From Rubellimicrobium mesophilum DSM 19309 (GTDB lineage Bacteria; Pseudomonadota; Alphaproteobacteria; Rhodobacterales; Rhodobacteraceae): DNA of 64,000 nucleotides. The stretch is from contig NZ_KK088637.1 in assembly GCF_000600335.2 (NCBI RefSeq), forward strand, positions 18,256-82,255. The letters run 5' to 3'. The notes beneath the pieces are model-generated. The model searched no databases, was not told the origin of the DNA, and worked only from the letters and a program-made list of their open reading frames with translations. The position numbers and the translations under genes were made by a program. Every line of letters begins with the position of its first letter. Positions within the stretch are counted from its first letter, which is position 1. Positions 8,238 through 18,250 of the stretch are shown one piece after another.

Positions 8238-8546
8238 ATGCTCGCGGAACTGATGGTCTTGAATGCCGTGACCTGCGCCGCGGTGCTGACGGCGGTGGGA
8301 TGGTGGGGGTGGTCCGAGTGGCGCGCCGCTCAGCCCCAACTTGTGCCCATGGCCGCTCCGGCCGAAGTCGAAGAGGTTCTCAGGGGGGTGGCTCCATGGC
8401 AGGACGCCTGTCAGGCCCTCGTGGACGTGTGGGACAGAGGCGAGCGGCCGGACTTGGTCGATCGGCTCGGACCCTCCGCTGCCGCACAGGTCGAGCGGTG
8501 CCGACGTATCGTGAGCATGCGCCCTCATGAATGGGCCACTGACTGA
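8238..8546 (+). CDS. Single-pass membrane protein, 102 aa (copy A)
   Basis: The first 30 residues (MLAELMVLNAVTCAAVLTAV plus GWWGWSEW) form one membrane segment with tryptophans at its end. The soluble part contains EEVLRGVAPWQDACQALVD and AAAQVERCRRIV, with a cysteine in each. It is paralogous to the gene at 21261. GGGAGG lies five bases before the ATG; a longer TTG-initiated frame from 8211 is less likely. The soluble domain probably lies outside the membrane, but this is not proven. Confidence 0.6.
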   Translation: MLAELMVLNAVTCAAVLTAVGWWGWSEWRAAQPQLVPMAAPAEVEEVLRGVAPWQDACQALVDVWDRGERPDLVDRLGPSAAAQVERCRRIVSMRPHEWATD

Positions 8547-8836
8547 CTGGGCTGACAAAGCCGACCCTGAACGTAGCTCCAGCAGATGGGTGAGGAGGCG
8601 AGCGGCAGGAATGCTTGGTGGATGTCGGTCCTGCGTTCGTAACGGACCGTCTGGCGGCGGAAGTAGGGACAAGACACCGCCCGCGGCCGCTCCGGCCTCA
8701 GCAAAGCACCACCGCCCTTGGACTCGGGTCTGAGCTTAGTCCGTTCGCCTCCCGGATCGTTGGCATGTCGTTGGCGGGCACCTGCTCCGACGCGTGGACC
8801 CGGCGCAAAGCTGCAAAACGAACTACCACCCAATGC

Positions 8837-8944
8837 TTAGCTGGCCTTGCGGCGCGCCTTCTTGGTCGGAGCCAGAGCCGCGTGTGTCCTGTCCTCGGCC
8901 TCCTTGCTCAGCCTGGCCTGCCGTAGCTCAGTCGTCTCATCGGT
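8837..8944 (-). pseudogene. Remnant of basic small-protein gene (copy A)
   Basis: The last 35 codons (TELRQARLSKEAEDRTH, then PTKKARRKAS) match the C-terminus of the intact 94-aa gene at 23228-23512 in block B. The N-terminal part and start present in B have been deleted, and a short internal repeat (QANTARLR in B) is missing. The frame now runs upstream antisense to the antiporter without a start of its own. Probably not a functional gene. Confidence 0.6.
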
Positions 8945-9111
8945 CAGCGTCTCCCAACCGGGGCCTGGACCTGGATCAGAAGATCGGTGCTTTGGGGTAA
9001 GTGGCTGAATGCGATCGCGCGTCCGCCTCAGACAGTCGAGCGTCATCCTCCCCGCATCTAGTCTCTTTACCCGGAACAGCGGGCACTCAGGGCCGGCCAC
9101 GCTGTCAGACA

Positions 9112-10359
9112 TCACTCCCTTGGCTCTCGCACCAGAAGGCGCACGCTCTCCGCAGCGGTGAGTCCATGGATGAAGGTGGAGGCGAAGATGGTGAAGGATA
9201 CCAAGGCCCAGAGCTCGTTCCGGTCGATGAAGGTCACGTGGGTCGCGGCATAGCCCAGGTAGTAGATCGAGCCGATGCCGCGAACGCCATAGCACGCCAC
9301 GACGGCGCGTTCGCGCAGGTTGAGCGCCGTACCGAGGAGCCCCAGGAGCCCGGCCATGGGGCGCACGACCAGGATCAGTCCAAAGCCGATCACGGCGTGG
9401 CGCCCGTCGAGGTAGGGCCAGAGTGCCGGCAGCATGCCGCCCAGGAGCACGAGAAGGATGGCCGTCATGGCCGTCTCGAGGGCGTCGCTGAAGGCGTGCA
9501 GACGCTGGTGGTAGGAATGGCCCGCTTCGACCCGGCGCATGGTCATCCCAGCAATGAAGACAGCGACGAAGCCGTAGCCTTCGGCGAGTTCGACAAGGCC
9601 ATAACAGAAGAGGACTCCGGCCAGCGCCAGAACGCCGGGGCCCGACCTGGCGAGGGTGTTGCCGGCCGGATAGACGAACAGCGCCTGGCCCAGGAGCCAG
9701 CCGATCCCGGCGCCGAGTGCCGCGCCCACGCCGATCCTGTAAAGGACGTCCCAGACGACCCACTCGGCCCACCCCGCGACGCCCAGGCTGCCGGCGGCGG
9801 CATGCAGGGCCAGGTAGACGAAGGGGAAGGCGAGGCCGTCGTTGAGCCCGGCTTCAGTGGTCAGGGAGAAGCGGACCGGGTGCTCGCGCCCTTCGAGGGG
9901 CGGGCCGACCTGCACGTCGCCAGCCAGAACCGGGTCGGTCGGTGCCAGGACCGCTCCGAGCAGGATCGCGCCCGGGACCGTCATCCCCACCAGACCCCAG
10001 CCCAGCAGCGTCACGGCCCCAATGGTGAGCGGCATGGTCACGGCCAGCAGTCCGATCGTTGGGTGCCAGAGCCGCAGGCCACCCAGGTCGTCGATCCGCA
10101 GCCCGGTCGAGAACAGGACCACGATGACGACGATCTCAGCCGAGACCTCCCAGAACGCAGGCGCTGATTGGGGGGCGAGCGGGCTGAACAGCCCGGGAAA
10201 CAGGACAGCCACACCCATCCCAAAGATCATCAGGGCGGCCGAGGCGGATGGCGGACGGCGGAACACCAGCTGAGGCAGCCAGTAGGACAACAGGAGCGCC
10301 GCCCCGATCACCATCAGGAGCAGCTGATGCGAGGCGAAGTCGAATTCGAAGGCACTCAT
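9112..10359 (-). CDS. CPA-type cation:proton antiporter (copy A, intact)
   Basis: A 415-residue integral membrane protein with about 12 membrane segments and the Na+/H+ exchanger domain (PF00999 type). Conserved pieces include FSTGLRIDDLGG, LAPTDPVLAGDVQVG and TEAGLNDGLAFPFVYLAL, the last two carrying the acidic residues typical of CPA1-family exchange. It would swap Na+ or K+ for H+ across the inner membrane. The C-terminus lacks a long regulatory domain. The paralog in block B (23729-24975) is frameshifted. On the minus strand TATAAT lies six bases before the ATG, which would give an almost leaderless mRNA, but this is not conserved in copy B. Confidence 0.9.
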   Translation of the reverse strand: MSAFEFDFASHQLLLMVIGAALLLSYWLPQLVFRRPPSASAALMIFGMGVAVLFPGLFSPLAPQSAPAFWEVSAEIVVIVVLFSTGLRIDDLGGLRLWHPTIGLLAVTMPLTIGAVTLLGWGLVGMTVPGAILLGAVLAPTDPVLAGDVQVGPPLEGREHPVRFSLTTEAGLNDGLAFPFVYLALHAAAGSLGVAGWAEWVVWDVLYRIGVGAALGAGIGWLLGQALFVYPAGNTLARSGPGVLALAGVLFCYGLVELAEGYGFVAVFIAGMTMRRVEAGHSYHQRLHAFSDALETAMTAILLVLLGGMLPALWPYLDGRHAVIGFGLILVVRPMAGLLGLLGTALNLRERAVVACYGVRGIGSIYYLGYAATHVTFIDRNELWALVSFTIFASTFIHGLTAAESVRLLVREPRE

Positions 10360-10526
10360 GTGAGATTATAGCCTTAAGGCAGGATGGCCGAGCCTGCAGA
10401 CGGCACTGGGATCCCGGGCCGAACCCCTTGCAAGCTAGCCGTCCCGTGAACCCCAGCCAGATATGTCCTGCTCCAAGTGGCCTGGCGCACTCGCCAGGTC
10501 CTGATCTGCAAGGCGGCGCAGATCGG

Positions 10527-10551
10527 GGAACGGAACGTCTCTTCGGACGTT
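10527..10551 (+). promoter_or_regulatory. EcfG-type general stress promoter
   Basis: GGAAC at 10527-10531 is followed after exactly 16 bases by CGTT at 10548-10551, a full consensus match. It lies about 70-100 bases before the likely starts of the alpha/beta-hydrolase gene on the same strand, a plausible position for its promoter. Confidence 0.7.
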
Positions 10552-10619
10552 GAAATAGGTTGCAACATCGCCCTGGAGTGTCCGGGCCGTCGTGCATCTT
10601 CCAGACATGGATGGCCCCA

Positions 10620-11670
10620 ATGACCTCTCGCTCCGCGGGTTCGCCCCGCATGCTGGCGTCGGCTGCCGGTCCCTCAAGCTCGGACCAGCCTTCCCTCGCC
10701 TACCGCATTGCCGCCTTGGGTCTCGTCACCTTGGCCGCATCGGCCTTCGTGAACCACCGGTTGGCGAAGAAGGCCGAGCGCGACAACTCCCCCTCTCGGC
10801 CGGTTTGTTGAGATTGACGGCTTGCCGCTCCATTGCCTCGAGCGTGGGACAGGGAGCCCGCTCGTCCTCCTGCACGGGAACGGCACCATGATCGAGGACT
10901 TCGTCTCGAGCGGGCTCATCGACATGGCGGCCCGGAGCCATCGTGTCATCGCCTTTGACCGGCCGGGCTTCGGCCATACCACGCGCCCGCGGGCCATCGT
11001 CTGGACCGCCGAAGCGCAGGCCGATCTCATCGCCGTGGGCCTTCGCCGACTGGGCGTCCGCCAGGCGACAATGCTCGGCCACTCCTGGGGCTGCGCGGTC
11101 GCTATCGCGCTCGCGCGGAGGCATCCTGACCTGGTGAGTGGACTGGTGCTGGTCTCCGGCTACTACTACGCCTCCGTTCGCGCCGACGTTGTGGGCGCGT
11201 CCCTGCCTTCCCTGCCCGTCCTGGGCGACATTCTCCGCTTCACTGTCTCCCCGCTCATGGCCCGGGCGACATGGCCGCTCGCCACGCGCAGGATGTTCGG
11301 CCCCGCCCCAGTTGCCGAGACGTTCAAGAGCTTCCCCAAAGAGATGGTCTTCCGTCCGTCGCAGATCCGGGCGGGTGCCGCCGAGGCTGCGCTGATGCTC
11401 CCAGGCGCCGCGACTGCGGCCGGGTATGCGGACCTCAAGGTGCCCGTGGCCATCATCGCAGGCGAGGGGGACCGCATCATCGACATTGAGGCGCAGTCAG
11501 CGAGGCTGCACGCCGAACTGGCGCAGAGCACCTTACAGCGGGTTCCCGGGGCCGGGCACATGGTCCACCAGACGGCGCCCGAGATCGTCCTCGCCGCCAT
11601 CGAAGGCCTGTCGGCGCCCGCCTTTCCCAAACCTGCGGCAAATTCCGAGACGTTGCCAGTTGCCGCCTAA
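10620..11670 (+). pseudogene. Alpha/beta-hydrolase with N-terminal frameshift
   Basis: The main frame from about 10800 encodes an alpha/beta-hydrolase: LVLLHGNGTMIEDF (oxyanion region), GHSWGCAVA (nucleophile serine), GEGDRIID (acid) and PGAGHMVHQ (histidine). The expected N-terminus, a membrane segment in YRIAALGLVTLAASAFVNHR followed by LAKKAERDN, lies in another frame and hits TGA at about 10809. Removing one base near 10786-10800 would join the two as ...AERDNPPLGRFVEIDG. The gene is either inactivated, expressed from an internal TTG near 10822 without its anchor, or mis-sequenced. The EcfG promoter at 10527 lies upstream. Block B has no counterpart. Confidence 0.7.
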
Positions 11671-11867
11671 ACGGTCGTTCCACCCCGCCGCTTTCGAGAG
11701 GGGAGTCCTGGCATCCGGAGCGACCTCTAAGACGGGGTCCTGAAGCCGCCAAAGCTGAGGGCCGAGTGAGATGGACATGTTGCCGATCCACACGGCCGGT
11801 GACATGGATGCCCAAACGTTGAGCAATGACAGCGTGTCGGCGGAGTTTGCCTGGCCGGAGCACCCCT

Positions 11868-12233
11868 TCAGGCTCGGCTTCCGTGGGTCTCGGCATAGGC
11901 CTTGGTGAACTCAGCGCCGAAGAGCAGGATCAATGACGAGTAGTAGATCCACAGCATGATCGTGATAACCGACGCGGCCGCCCCATAGGCCGAAGCGACC
12001 CCGCTCCGACCGATGTAGACGCCGATCAGGACCTTTCCGGCCGTGAACAGGACGCCGGTGACGACCGCGCCGGTCCAGACATCCCGCCAGGTGAGGGCCA
12101 CAGCCGGCAGGACCTTGAAGATCATCGCGAACAGCAGCGTGGCGAACAGGAACGACGCCGTGCTGTTGACGATTTGCACGAGCGCCAAGGCTCCCGAGAC
12201 CCGCGCCTCGAGGTAGGTCCCGATGGCGGCAAC
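11868..12233 (-). pseudogene. YihY/BrkB family protein, C-terminal fragment (copy A)
   Basis: About 120 codons match the last third of the intact yihY gene at 25167-26012: SGALALVQIVNSTASFLFAT, VLPAVALTWRDVWTGAVVTG and the ending FTKAYAETHGSRA. The first two-thirds and the start codon are gone. The deletion point at about 12232-12235 fuses it to the AI-2E fragment on the other strand. Three membrane segments remain. It is unlikely to make a working protein. Confidence 0.8.
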
Positions 12234-12719
12234 CTTCTTCTGGTGGTGGGCGAGACCGTTCAGGGCACCGTCTACGGCCTCATTGGCACGGCGCTGGCGC
12301 AAGGGCTGCTGGCCGCCTTGGGGTTCTGGATCGCCGGGGTGCCGCAGGCGCTGCTCCTGGGGTCCCTGACGTTTGTTCTCTCGTTCCTGCCCGTCGGTCC
12401 GCCGCTCGTCTGGATCTCGGTGGCACTGTGGCTTCTGGCCCAGGGAGCGATTGGCTGGGGCATCTTTGTCATCCTCTGGGGCGCGCTCCTGGTCAGCACC
12501 ATCGACAACGTGCTCAGGCCCTATCTGCTGGCGCGATCAAACAGCCTGCCCCTGCTGGGCCTGCTGGGCTTCCTGGGGGGCCTGCTCGCCTTCGGGTTCA
12601 TCGGCATCTTCCTGGGCCCGACGCTCCTGGCTGTGGCCTACAGCCTCTTCGTCGAGTGGCACGAGGCCGAAGCCGAGGATCGGAGGCAGGCCACACCAAG
12701 GTCTCCGGACACCCAGTGA
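12234..12719 (+). pseudogene. AI-2E family transporter, C-terminal fragment (copy A)
   Basis: From LLLVVGETVQGTVYGLIGTA onward this is nearly identical to the C-terminal 160 residues of the intact gene at 26215-27303, ending EAEAEDRRQATPRSPDTQ. The N-terminal 200 residues and the promoter were lost in the deletion that also truncated yihY. One leucine codon is missing relative to copy B (LLGLLG against LLLGLLG). A frame stays open from 12174, but the added residues are antisense to yihY. Confidence 0.8.
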
Positions 12720-12773
12720 CTTGCTGGCCAAGGGTCGCAATAGGCAGGCAGTCGGGCTGTGCGTCAATCTTGA

Positions 12774-12827
12774 AATACGCACAGAGTTCTCGACCTTTGT
12801 TCGTCAGTGGGTTAGCGTGTGCGTATT
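12774..12827. promoter_or_regulatory. Inverted repeat in front of recombinase gene (possible res/operator)
   Basis: AATACGCACA at 12774-12783 has its exact reverse complement TGTGCGTATT at 12818-12827, just before the recombinase start. Serine resolvases usually act at, and repress from, inverted-repeat subsites next to their own gene, so this may be part of a res site. The assignment rests only on position and symmetry. Confidence 0.35.
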
Positions 12828-12854
12828 ATATGTGCGGAAAGTGAGCTTAATCTG

Positions 12855-13154
12855 GTGGCCGAGACGTGCGGCTACGCTCGCGTCAGCACCGACGGGCAGG
12901 CCCTCGACACGCAGGTTGAGGAGCTTAAGGCGGCCGGGGCTGAGAAGGTGTTCCGTGAGGCAGTTTCCGGAGCTAAGCGGGAGCGCCTGCAGCTCCGCAA
13001 GCTCCGCGACCGGCTCGAGCGCGGGGACGTGCTCCTGGTTACGCCCTTGGATCGGCTCGCCCGCTCCACGCGGGATCTCCTGGACATCCTGGGCAACGTT
13101 GTGGACAAGGGTGCCGCCTTTCGATCGCTCGCGGATGCTTGGGCCGACACCACC
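12855..13154 (+). pseudogene. Serine recombinase (resolvase/invertase), truncated by IS3
   Basis: The N-terminal catalytic domain is recognisable: CGYARVSTDGQALDTQ with the nucleophile serine, then the KRERLQL region and DRLARSTRDLLDILGNVV. After WADTT the sequence leaves the family and runs into the IS3 end at about 13155. The dimerisation helix and helix-turn-helix are not found beyond the IS, so they were probably deleted. The likely start is the GTG at 12855; an upstream GTG at 12819 is in frame. It sits at the right edge of block A and may have belonged to a transposon that moved the block (inference). Confidence 0.75.
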
Positions 13155-13187
13155 TGGCCTGCTGCCGGTTTTGTGGACAGCAAGTTA

Positions 13188-14565
<1,378 letters not shown>

Positions 14566-14853
14566 TTCAGGCCTCCCGGGTACGACCGCCTCAGAACGGC
14601 TTCGCCAGGACCGGATGCATGGACAGGACAGTCACGTGACCAACTCGGTCAGGCCCTTCTCGGGTCACAGGCATCGGCGAGGCGAAGCCCCACCGCAAGG
14701 CGTTCCCGGGCGACCGACAGGTCCAAGGAAAGACACGAGCGGTCGATCAGAGTGTGGGTCAGATCGCGCAGGACGCCTTGCGGCGCCAGCCTACCAAACG
14801 GTCGATCAGTGTTGGGGTCAGACCGCCCAGGAACTGGCCACCATCTTCTGACT
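14566..14853 (-). ncRNA. Candidate IS110 bridge-RNA region
   Basis: This 288-bp non-coding left end lies between the element boundary and the transposase start, where IS110-group bridge RNAs are encoded. It contains a 33-base direct repeat (14741-14773 and 14800-14832, 28 of 33 identical), which could correspond to parts of paired loops. The RNA itself was inferred from family knowledge and position; I did not fold it or match its guide loops to the IS3 target. Confidence 0.4.
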
Positions 14854-15425
14854 GTCTGAATGATGAAGCAGGGCATCGGCCTTGCCTCTTCGCCAGACCG
14901 CCATCATCAGCGCATCCATGACGAGCTGGGCGTCCCGCTCGGCCTTCATCGACCAGCCCACGATCCGGCGCGAGAAGAGGTCCAGCACGACGGCCACGTA
15001 GAGCCAACCTTCGGCCGTCCAGAGGTAGGTAAAGTCCGCCAGCCACTTTTGGTTGGGCCGGTCCGCCTGGAAGTCGCGGTCGAGAATGTTGTCGGCAATG
15101 ACGGAGCGCAGGCCGTCATCCTTCGGCAGTCCACGACGCCTGGGCCTGGCTCGCAGCCCGTTCACTCTCATCAGCCGTTCGACGCGATGCAGGCCGCAAG
15201 CGAAGCCTTCGGCCAGCACATCGTGCCAGACCCTGCGCGCTCCATAGGTGCGGTCACTGCGTCGGAAGCTCTGGGTGATCAGTTCCAACAGCTGTTCATC
15301 GTAGAGCTGATGGTCGCTGGCCGGCCTGCTCAGCCAGGCATGAAAGCCCGAGCGCGACACATCTAGTGTCTCGCAGAGCCAGGAGACCGGCCAGATGTGG
15401 CGGTGCTTCGCGATGAAGCCGAACT

Positions 15426-15719
15426 TCATGTCGACTCCCTCGCGAAGAACGCGGCCGCCTTTTTTAGAATGTCACGCTCCGCCTTGAGCCGGGCGACCTC
15501 CTTCTTCAGGGCCGCGATCTCGGCCTGCTCGGAGCGCATCTGCCCGTGGCCAGGGAATGCACTGGCCGGCGCCTCCGCCAGCTCCCGCATCCAGCGTCGC
15601 AGCACGCTCTCGGCCACGTCCAGGTCGCGACAGGCTTGCGCGACCGACACGCCGCGCTCCCTCACCAGCTTCACCGCCTCGAGCTTGAACTCGCGGCTGA
15701 ACTTCCGCCTCATCGGCAC
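15426..15719 (-). CDS. IS3-family transposase orfA
   Basis: A 97-residue helix-turn-helix protein: REFKLEAVKLVRERGVSVAQ, then ACRDLDVAESVLRRWMREL, followed by a leucine-zipper-like coiled coil (IAALKKEVARLKAERDILKK). This is the standard DNA-binding OrfA of IS3 elements, which forms the active OrfAB transposase with orfB. The stop overlaps the orfB start by ATGA. It appears intact. Confidence 0.9.
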   Translation of the reverse strand: MPMRRKFSREFKLEAVKLVRERGVSVAQACRDLDVAESVLRRWMRELAEAPASAFPGHGQMRSEQAEIAALKKEVARLKAERDILKKAAAFFAREST

Positions 15720-15993
15720 TCTCCAGTTCCAAGGTCACGATCTTATCGTCGTGTCCACGAAACCGGCAGCAGGCCAGAAAGCTCTGGCCGAGGAAAAGAA
15801 GGCCATCTTCCGGGCGGCCAGCGAGGCGCAGAAGGCGGTGGATCTCATCACCGAGAGGTGCGGCACGGCTCCCGAGGTTGAGCCTTGGTCCACGACTGCG
15901 CCTCCTCAATCGGATGTTCGAGGCAGGGTGCGGGAAACAAGGTTGGGCAATGACCCGCCTTGCGGGTCATTGCCCAGGAAAACAAAGCTTGCG

Positions 15994-16446
15994 CTAGCTC
16001 AAGCGCCGCGCGTTGGCGGTCGCTTGTTGGTGGACGGGCGCCAGAGCCAATCCACCCGTTTGCATGGTTCGGGTCATCATGCGGGTGCCATGTGCGACCC
16101 AGCGCTCCGACATCGCTGAGCAGTCGCCCGTGCTTAAAGGACGTCCGCTGAGGGCTTGATCGCAGAAATGCCGCGCCTGCTCGAAGGTGTCGAGCAGCAT
16201 GGCCGACCACTGGTCGGCGAGAGTCTCGTTCACCCTGGAGACGGCTACCACCTTCTCGGCGACCATGCCGGTGATCTCGGCATAGTTGCCCTCAGTCGGA
16301 CGTCGAGCGGCGTGGCCCATAATGGTCATCCGCGCGCCGATGACGCTGCCGGACGCCACCATCATCTCGCTGACCTGCATGCCCGTCCTCACCAGCCCAA
16401 AGCTGGCCTTCATGAGCTCGGCCCAGGCGTCGTTTGCGGCCGTCAT
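15994..16446 (-). CDS. Phasin-like protein (150 aa)
   Basis: From ATG 16446 the protein is all-helical, with the amphipathic pattern of phasins (DAWAELMKASFGLVRTGMQV, then SEMMVASGSVIGARM and ADQWSAMLLDTFEQA). Phasins coat polyhydroxyalkanoate granules. AAGGAGACATCG precedes the start; 13 additional codons upstream are open but unlikely. It lies 143 bases after the hemerythrin-phasin gene on the same strand, and the C-terminal third of that protein is similar in style, so they may work together. No PHA synthase gene is in the window. Family assignment is by pattern only. Confidence 0.55.
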   Translation of the reverse strand: MTAANDAWAELMKASFGLVRTGMQVSEMMVASGSVIGARMTIMGHAARRPTEGNYAEITGMVAEKVVAVSRVNETLADQWSAMLLDTFEQARHFCDQALSGRPLSTGDCSAMSERWVAHGTRMMTRTMQTGGLALAPVHQQATANARRLS

Positions 16447-16588
16447 CGATGTCTCCTTTGCGGGCTCGAAGAAGCGGGAGCGCAACAGCCATTATGACTG
16501 CTGCGCCCCAGCCGAATGCCCTCGGGCTGTCGAGCCGCCGCCTCTTGCGGCTGCGGACCTCGCGTCACTGGGGCACTCAAGAGGGTTG

Positions 16589-17713
16589 TCAGGCCGTTTC
16601 GCTCAGACGGCCATCGAGCGGGGCCAGGGCGTCCTGGGAGGCGCGCTGGGTGATCTGGAGCATCTTGGTGCTGCTTTCCATCCAGTTGCGCATCACGGTG
16701 CCGACGAACTGCTGCTGGAGCTCCGCCGCCTGCTTCACGCTCCGGCACTGGATCAGCTGCTGGGACATCTCGGCGTTGGCGCGAGTGGCGCGACCGAGCC
16801 ATTCCGCCCATGCCGTTCCGACTTCCAGGACAGCACCGCGCGAGACGGCGGACGACGCCCGGATAGCCTGCAAGTCCCCGGCAAACGGCTCCGACGAGCC
16901 ATTGTAGACGGCCATGGCGTCGCGCGCCTCCGAGGCGATCTCTTGCACCCGCTCTGTCAGGCTCGTGGTGACCTGGCGCGCGCTGTCCTGCAGGGAGGCG
17001 GCGCCACGTCCGACTATCTCAACCACCTTCTCGGTGCTCTCGCGCGCGCTCTGGGCGGTCGCCTGCTGCGCGCGAACCACGGCCCGCTGAGCCTCGGCGG
17101 CCTGCTCGACCTCTTCAGCCTGGCGCTTGGCCTGGGCTGCTTCCTCGCGCTTCTCTTCCCGCTCGGCCGCCTTCTGGGCGCGAACCTCCGCCCGCTGGGC
17201 TTCGGCGGCCTGCTCCGCTTCTTCCGCCTGGCGCTTGGCCTGAGCCGCCTCTTCGCGCTTCGCGTCGCGCTTGGCCTGCTCGGCCTCGGCGACGGCGCCC
17301 TCCATGCTGGCGGCCAGGGCGCCGGCTTCATCGTCGCTCAGCGCCTTCAGGACCGCCGGAAGGAGGTCCTTGGTCTCATTCCGGACATGCTGCTGGAAGC
17401 CCTTGTTGAGCTCGGCGAGCTCGGCCAGGAACGCGTCATTGTCCTTGGGCATGCCGGCCAGCTTCGCTAGAGCGGCGCGCAGGTCCTTGTTGCCCTTCAG
17501 AGCCTGGGCAGCAAGGTCCTTGGTCTCCGGATGCTTGCGGAGCAAGGGCAGGAGATGCTGCTCCTCGATCTCCACATAGCGGGTGAGTTCCTCGGTGAGG
17601 TCCGCAAACAGGCTCTCGCGGGTCTTCAGCGCCTGGTTCGAGGTGGCGGCAAGCTTGGTGATCAGCTCGGTCGTCTTCGCAGGCGCGGCCTGGATCGTCT
17701 GGCGCAGGGTCAT
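16589..17713 (-). CDS. Hemerythrin-like / coiled-coil / phasin-like fusion protein
   Basis: A 374-residue protein with three parts. Residues 1-130 resemble an HHE hemerythrin bundle (EIEEQHLLPLL with H53; GFQQHVRNETKDLLPA with H109 and E113), although the position usually held by another histidine reads RYVEIEE. Residues 140-225 are a charged coiled coil with two copies of a 27-residue unit at a 36-residue period (EEAAQAKRQAEEAEQAAEAQ at 154 and a near-copy at 190). Residues 240-374 resemble a phasin domain. It may place an O2- or iron-sensing bundle on a granule surface (inference). TTGACG precedes the gene by about 35 bases, but no good -10 was found. Confidence 0.7.
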   Translation of the reverse strand: MTLRQTIQAAPAKTTELITKLAATSNQALKTRESLFADLTEELTRYVEIEEQHLLPLLRKHPETKDLAAQALKGNKDLRAALAKLAGMPKDNDAFLAELAELNKGFQQHVRNETKDLLPAVLKALSDDEAGALAASMEGAVAEAEQAKRDAKREEAAQAKRQAEEAEQAAEAQRAEVRAQKAAEREEKREEAAQAKRQAEEVEQAAEAQRAVVRAQQATAQSARESTEKVVEIVGRGAASLQDSARQVTTSLTERVQEIASEARDAMAVYNGSSEPFAGDLQAIRASSAVSRGAVLEVGTAWAEWLGRATRANAEMSQQLIQCRSVKQAAELQQQFVGTVMRNWMESSTKMLQITQRASQDALAPLDGRLSETA

Positions 17714-18034
17714 GGGAGTAAAGTCCTTATGGGCCGCTCAGAGCCGCAGACACACGTCAAGAGCCCGGCACTGAGGTGCGGGTGGTCCGACGCTGGCGGC
17801 TCAAAGCAGAGAAAGCAGGATCACCCGACGAGGACTCGCCGCATGTCGATGCTGCACTGCAACATAACCCCGAAACTGGCGATTGTAAGGGCACGGCGGG
17901 AAATGACGGGCAGCGAAGGGCTGGACGTTCCGTGCCAGTCCTTGTCCCTGAGCAGAGTGCTCTCGTTGGAGCGCTTTGCTGCGAAACGCGGCAGTTCCAT
18001 TGCGTGGCCTGCCTGATCGGCCCATGTTGAAAGC
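17714..18034. other. Intergenic region, no gene seen
   Basis: This 321-base stretch separates the divergent hemerythrin-phasin gene and the 71-aa gene and must hold both promoters. Reading frames inside it have no ribosome sites or recognisable products. On the minus strand a GGAAC is followed by CGTC after 18 bases, a poor EcfG match. Confidence 0.4.
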
Positions 18035-18250
18035 ATGGAAGGCTTCATCATCGAGACCACGTTAAGGGATGTGGACGCCCCGCGAGGGCGAGAGTTCGTG
18101 AGATGGATCGGAGTGGCGCGCTATGCCCGTGATCTGCTGACGCAGATCGAAGGCCGGGACCCAAGGATTGTTGAGTCCGGCCTGGACGTCCTCGCCCGGG
18201 CCCGGGCTCTGGGCCTGCAGGACGGGGAAGCAAGGCGGCTCGACGACTGA
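18035..18250 (+). CDS. Small hypothetical protein (71 aa)
   Basis: The product MEGFIIETTLRDVDAPRGRE, followed by FVRWIGVARYARDLLTQI and ARARALGLQDGEARRLDD, has normal protein composition, two short strands and helices, and no export signal. The ribosome site is weak (GAAAG). It lies alone between two minus-strand genes. No family recognised. Confidence 0.45.
   Translation: MEGFIIETTLRDVDAPRGREFVRWIGVARYARDLLTQIEGRDPRIVESGLDVLARARALGLQDGEARRLDD

Larger units (their letters stand above)
7555..12755. repeat. Duplicated block A (paralogous to 20575-27340)
   Basis: Gene order, coding sequences and non-coding stretches match block B: the 53-aa, 73-aa and 102-aa genes, the basic small protein, the antiporter, yihY and the AI-2E transporter. 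The antiporters are nearly the same protein, and intergenic pieces such as the one following the 102-aa gene still align. Relative to B, A lacks a HisKA_2 kinase, carries an extra hydrolase between antiporter and yihY, and has a deletion of about 1.28 kb joining yihY to the AI-2E gene. Edges are judged by eye and may be off by tens of bases. Confidence 0.8.

Noticed and set aside
8525-8833. Minus-strand frame conserved in part between blocks A and B
   Set aside because: The DNA is similar because the blocks are duplicated, but the translated products diverge in frame and show no protein-like conservation.
14741-14832. Two 33-base repeats that could look like a tiny CRISPR
   Set aside because: Only two copies, inside the non-coding end of an IS110 element and without cas genes; better explained as part of a bridge-RNA region.
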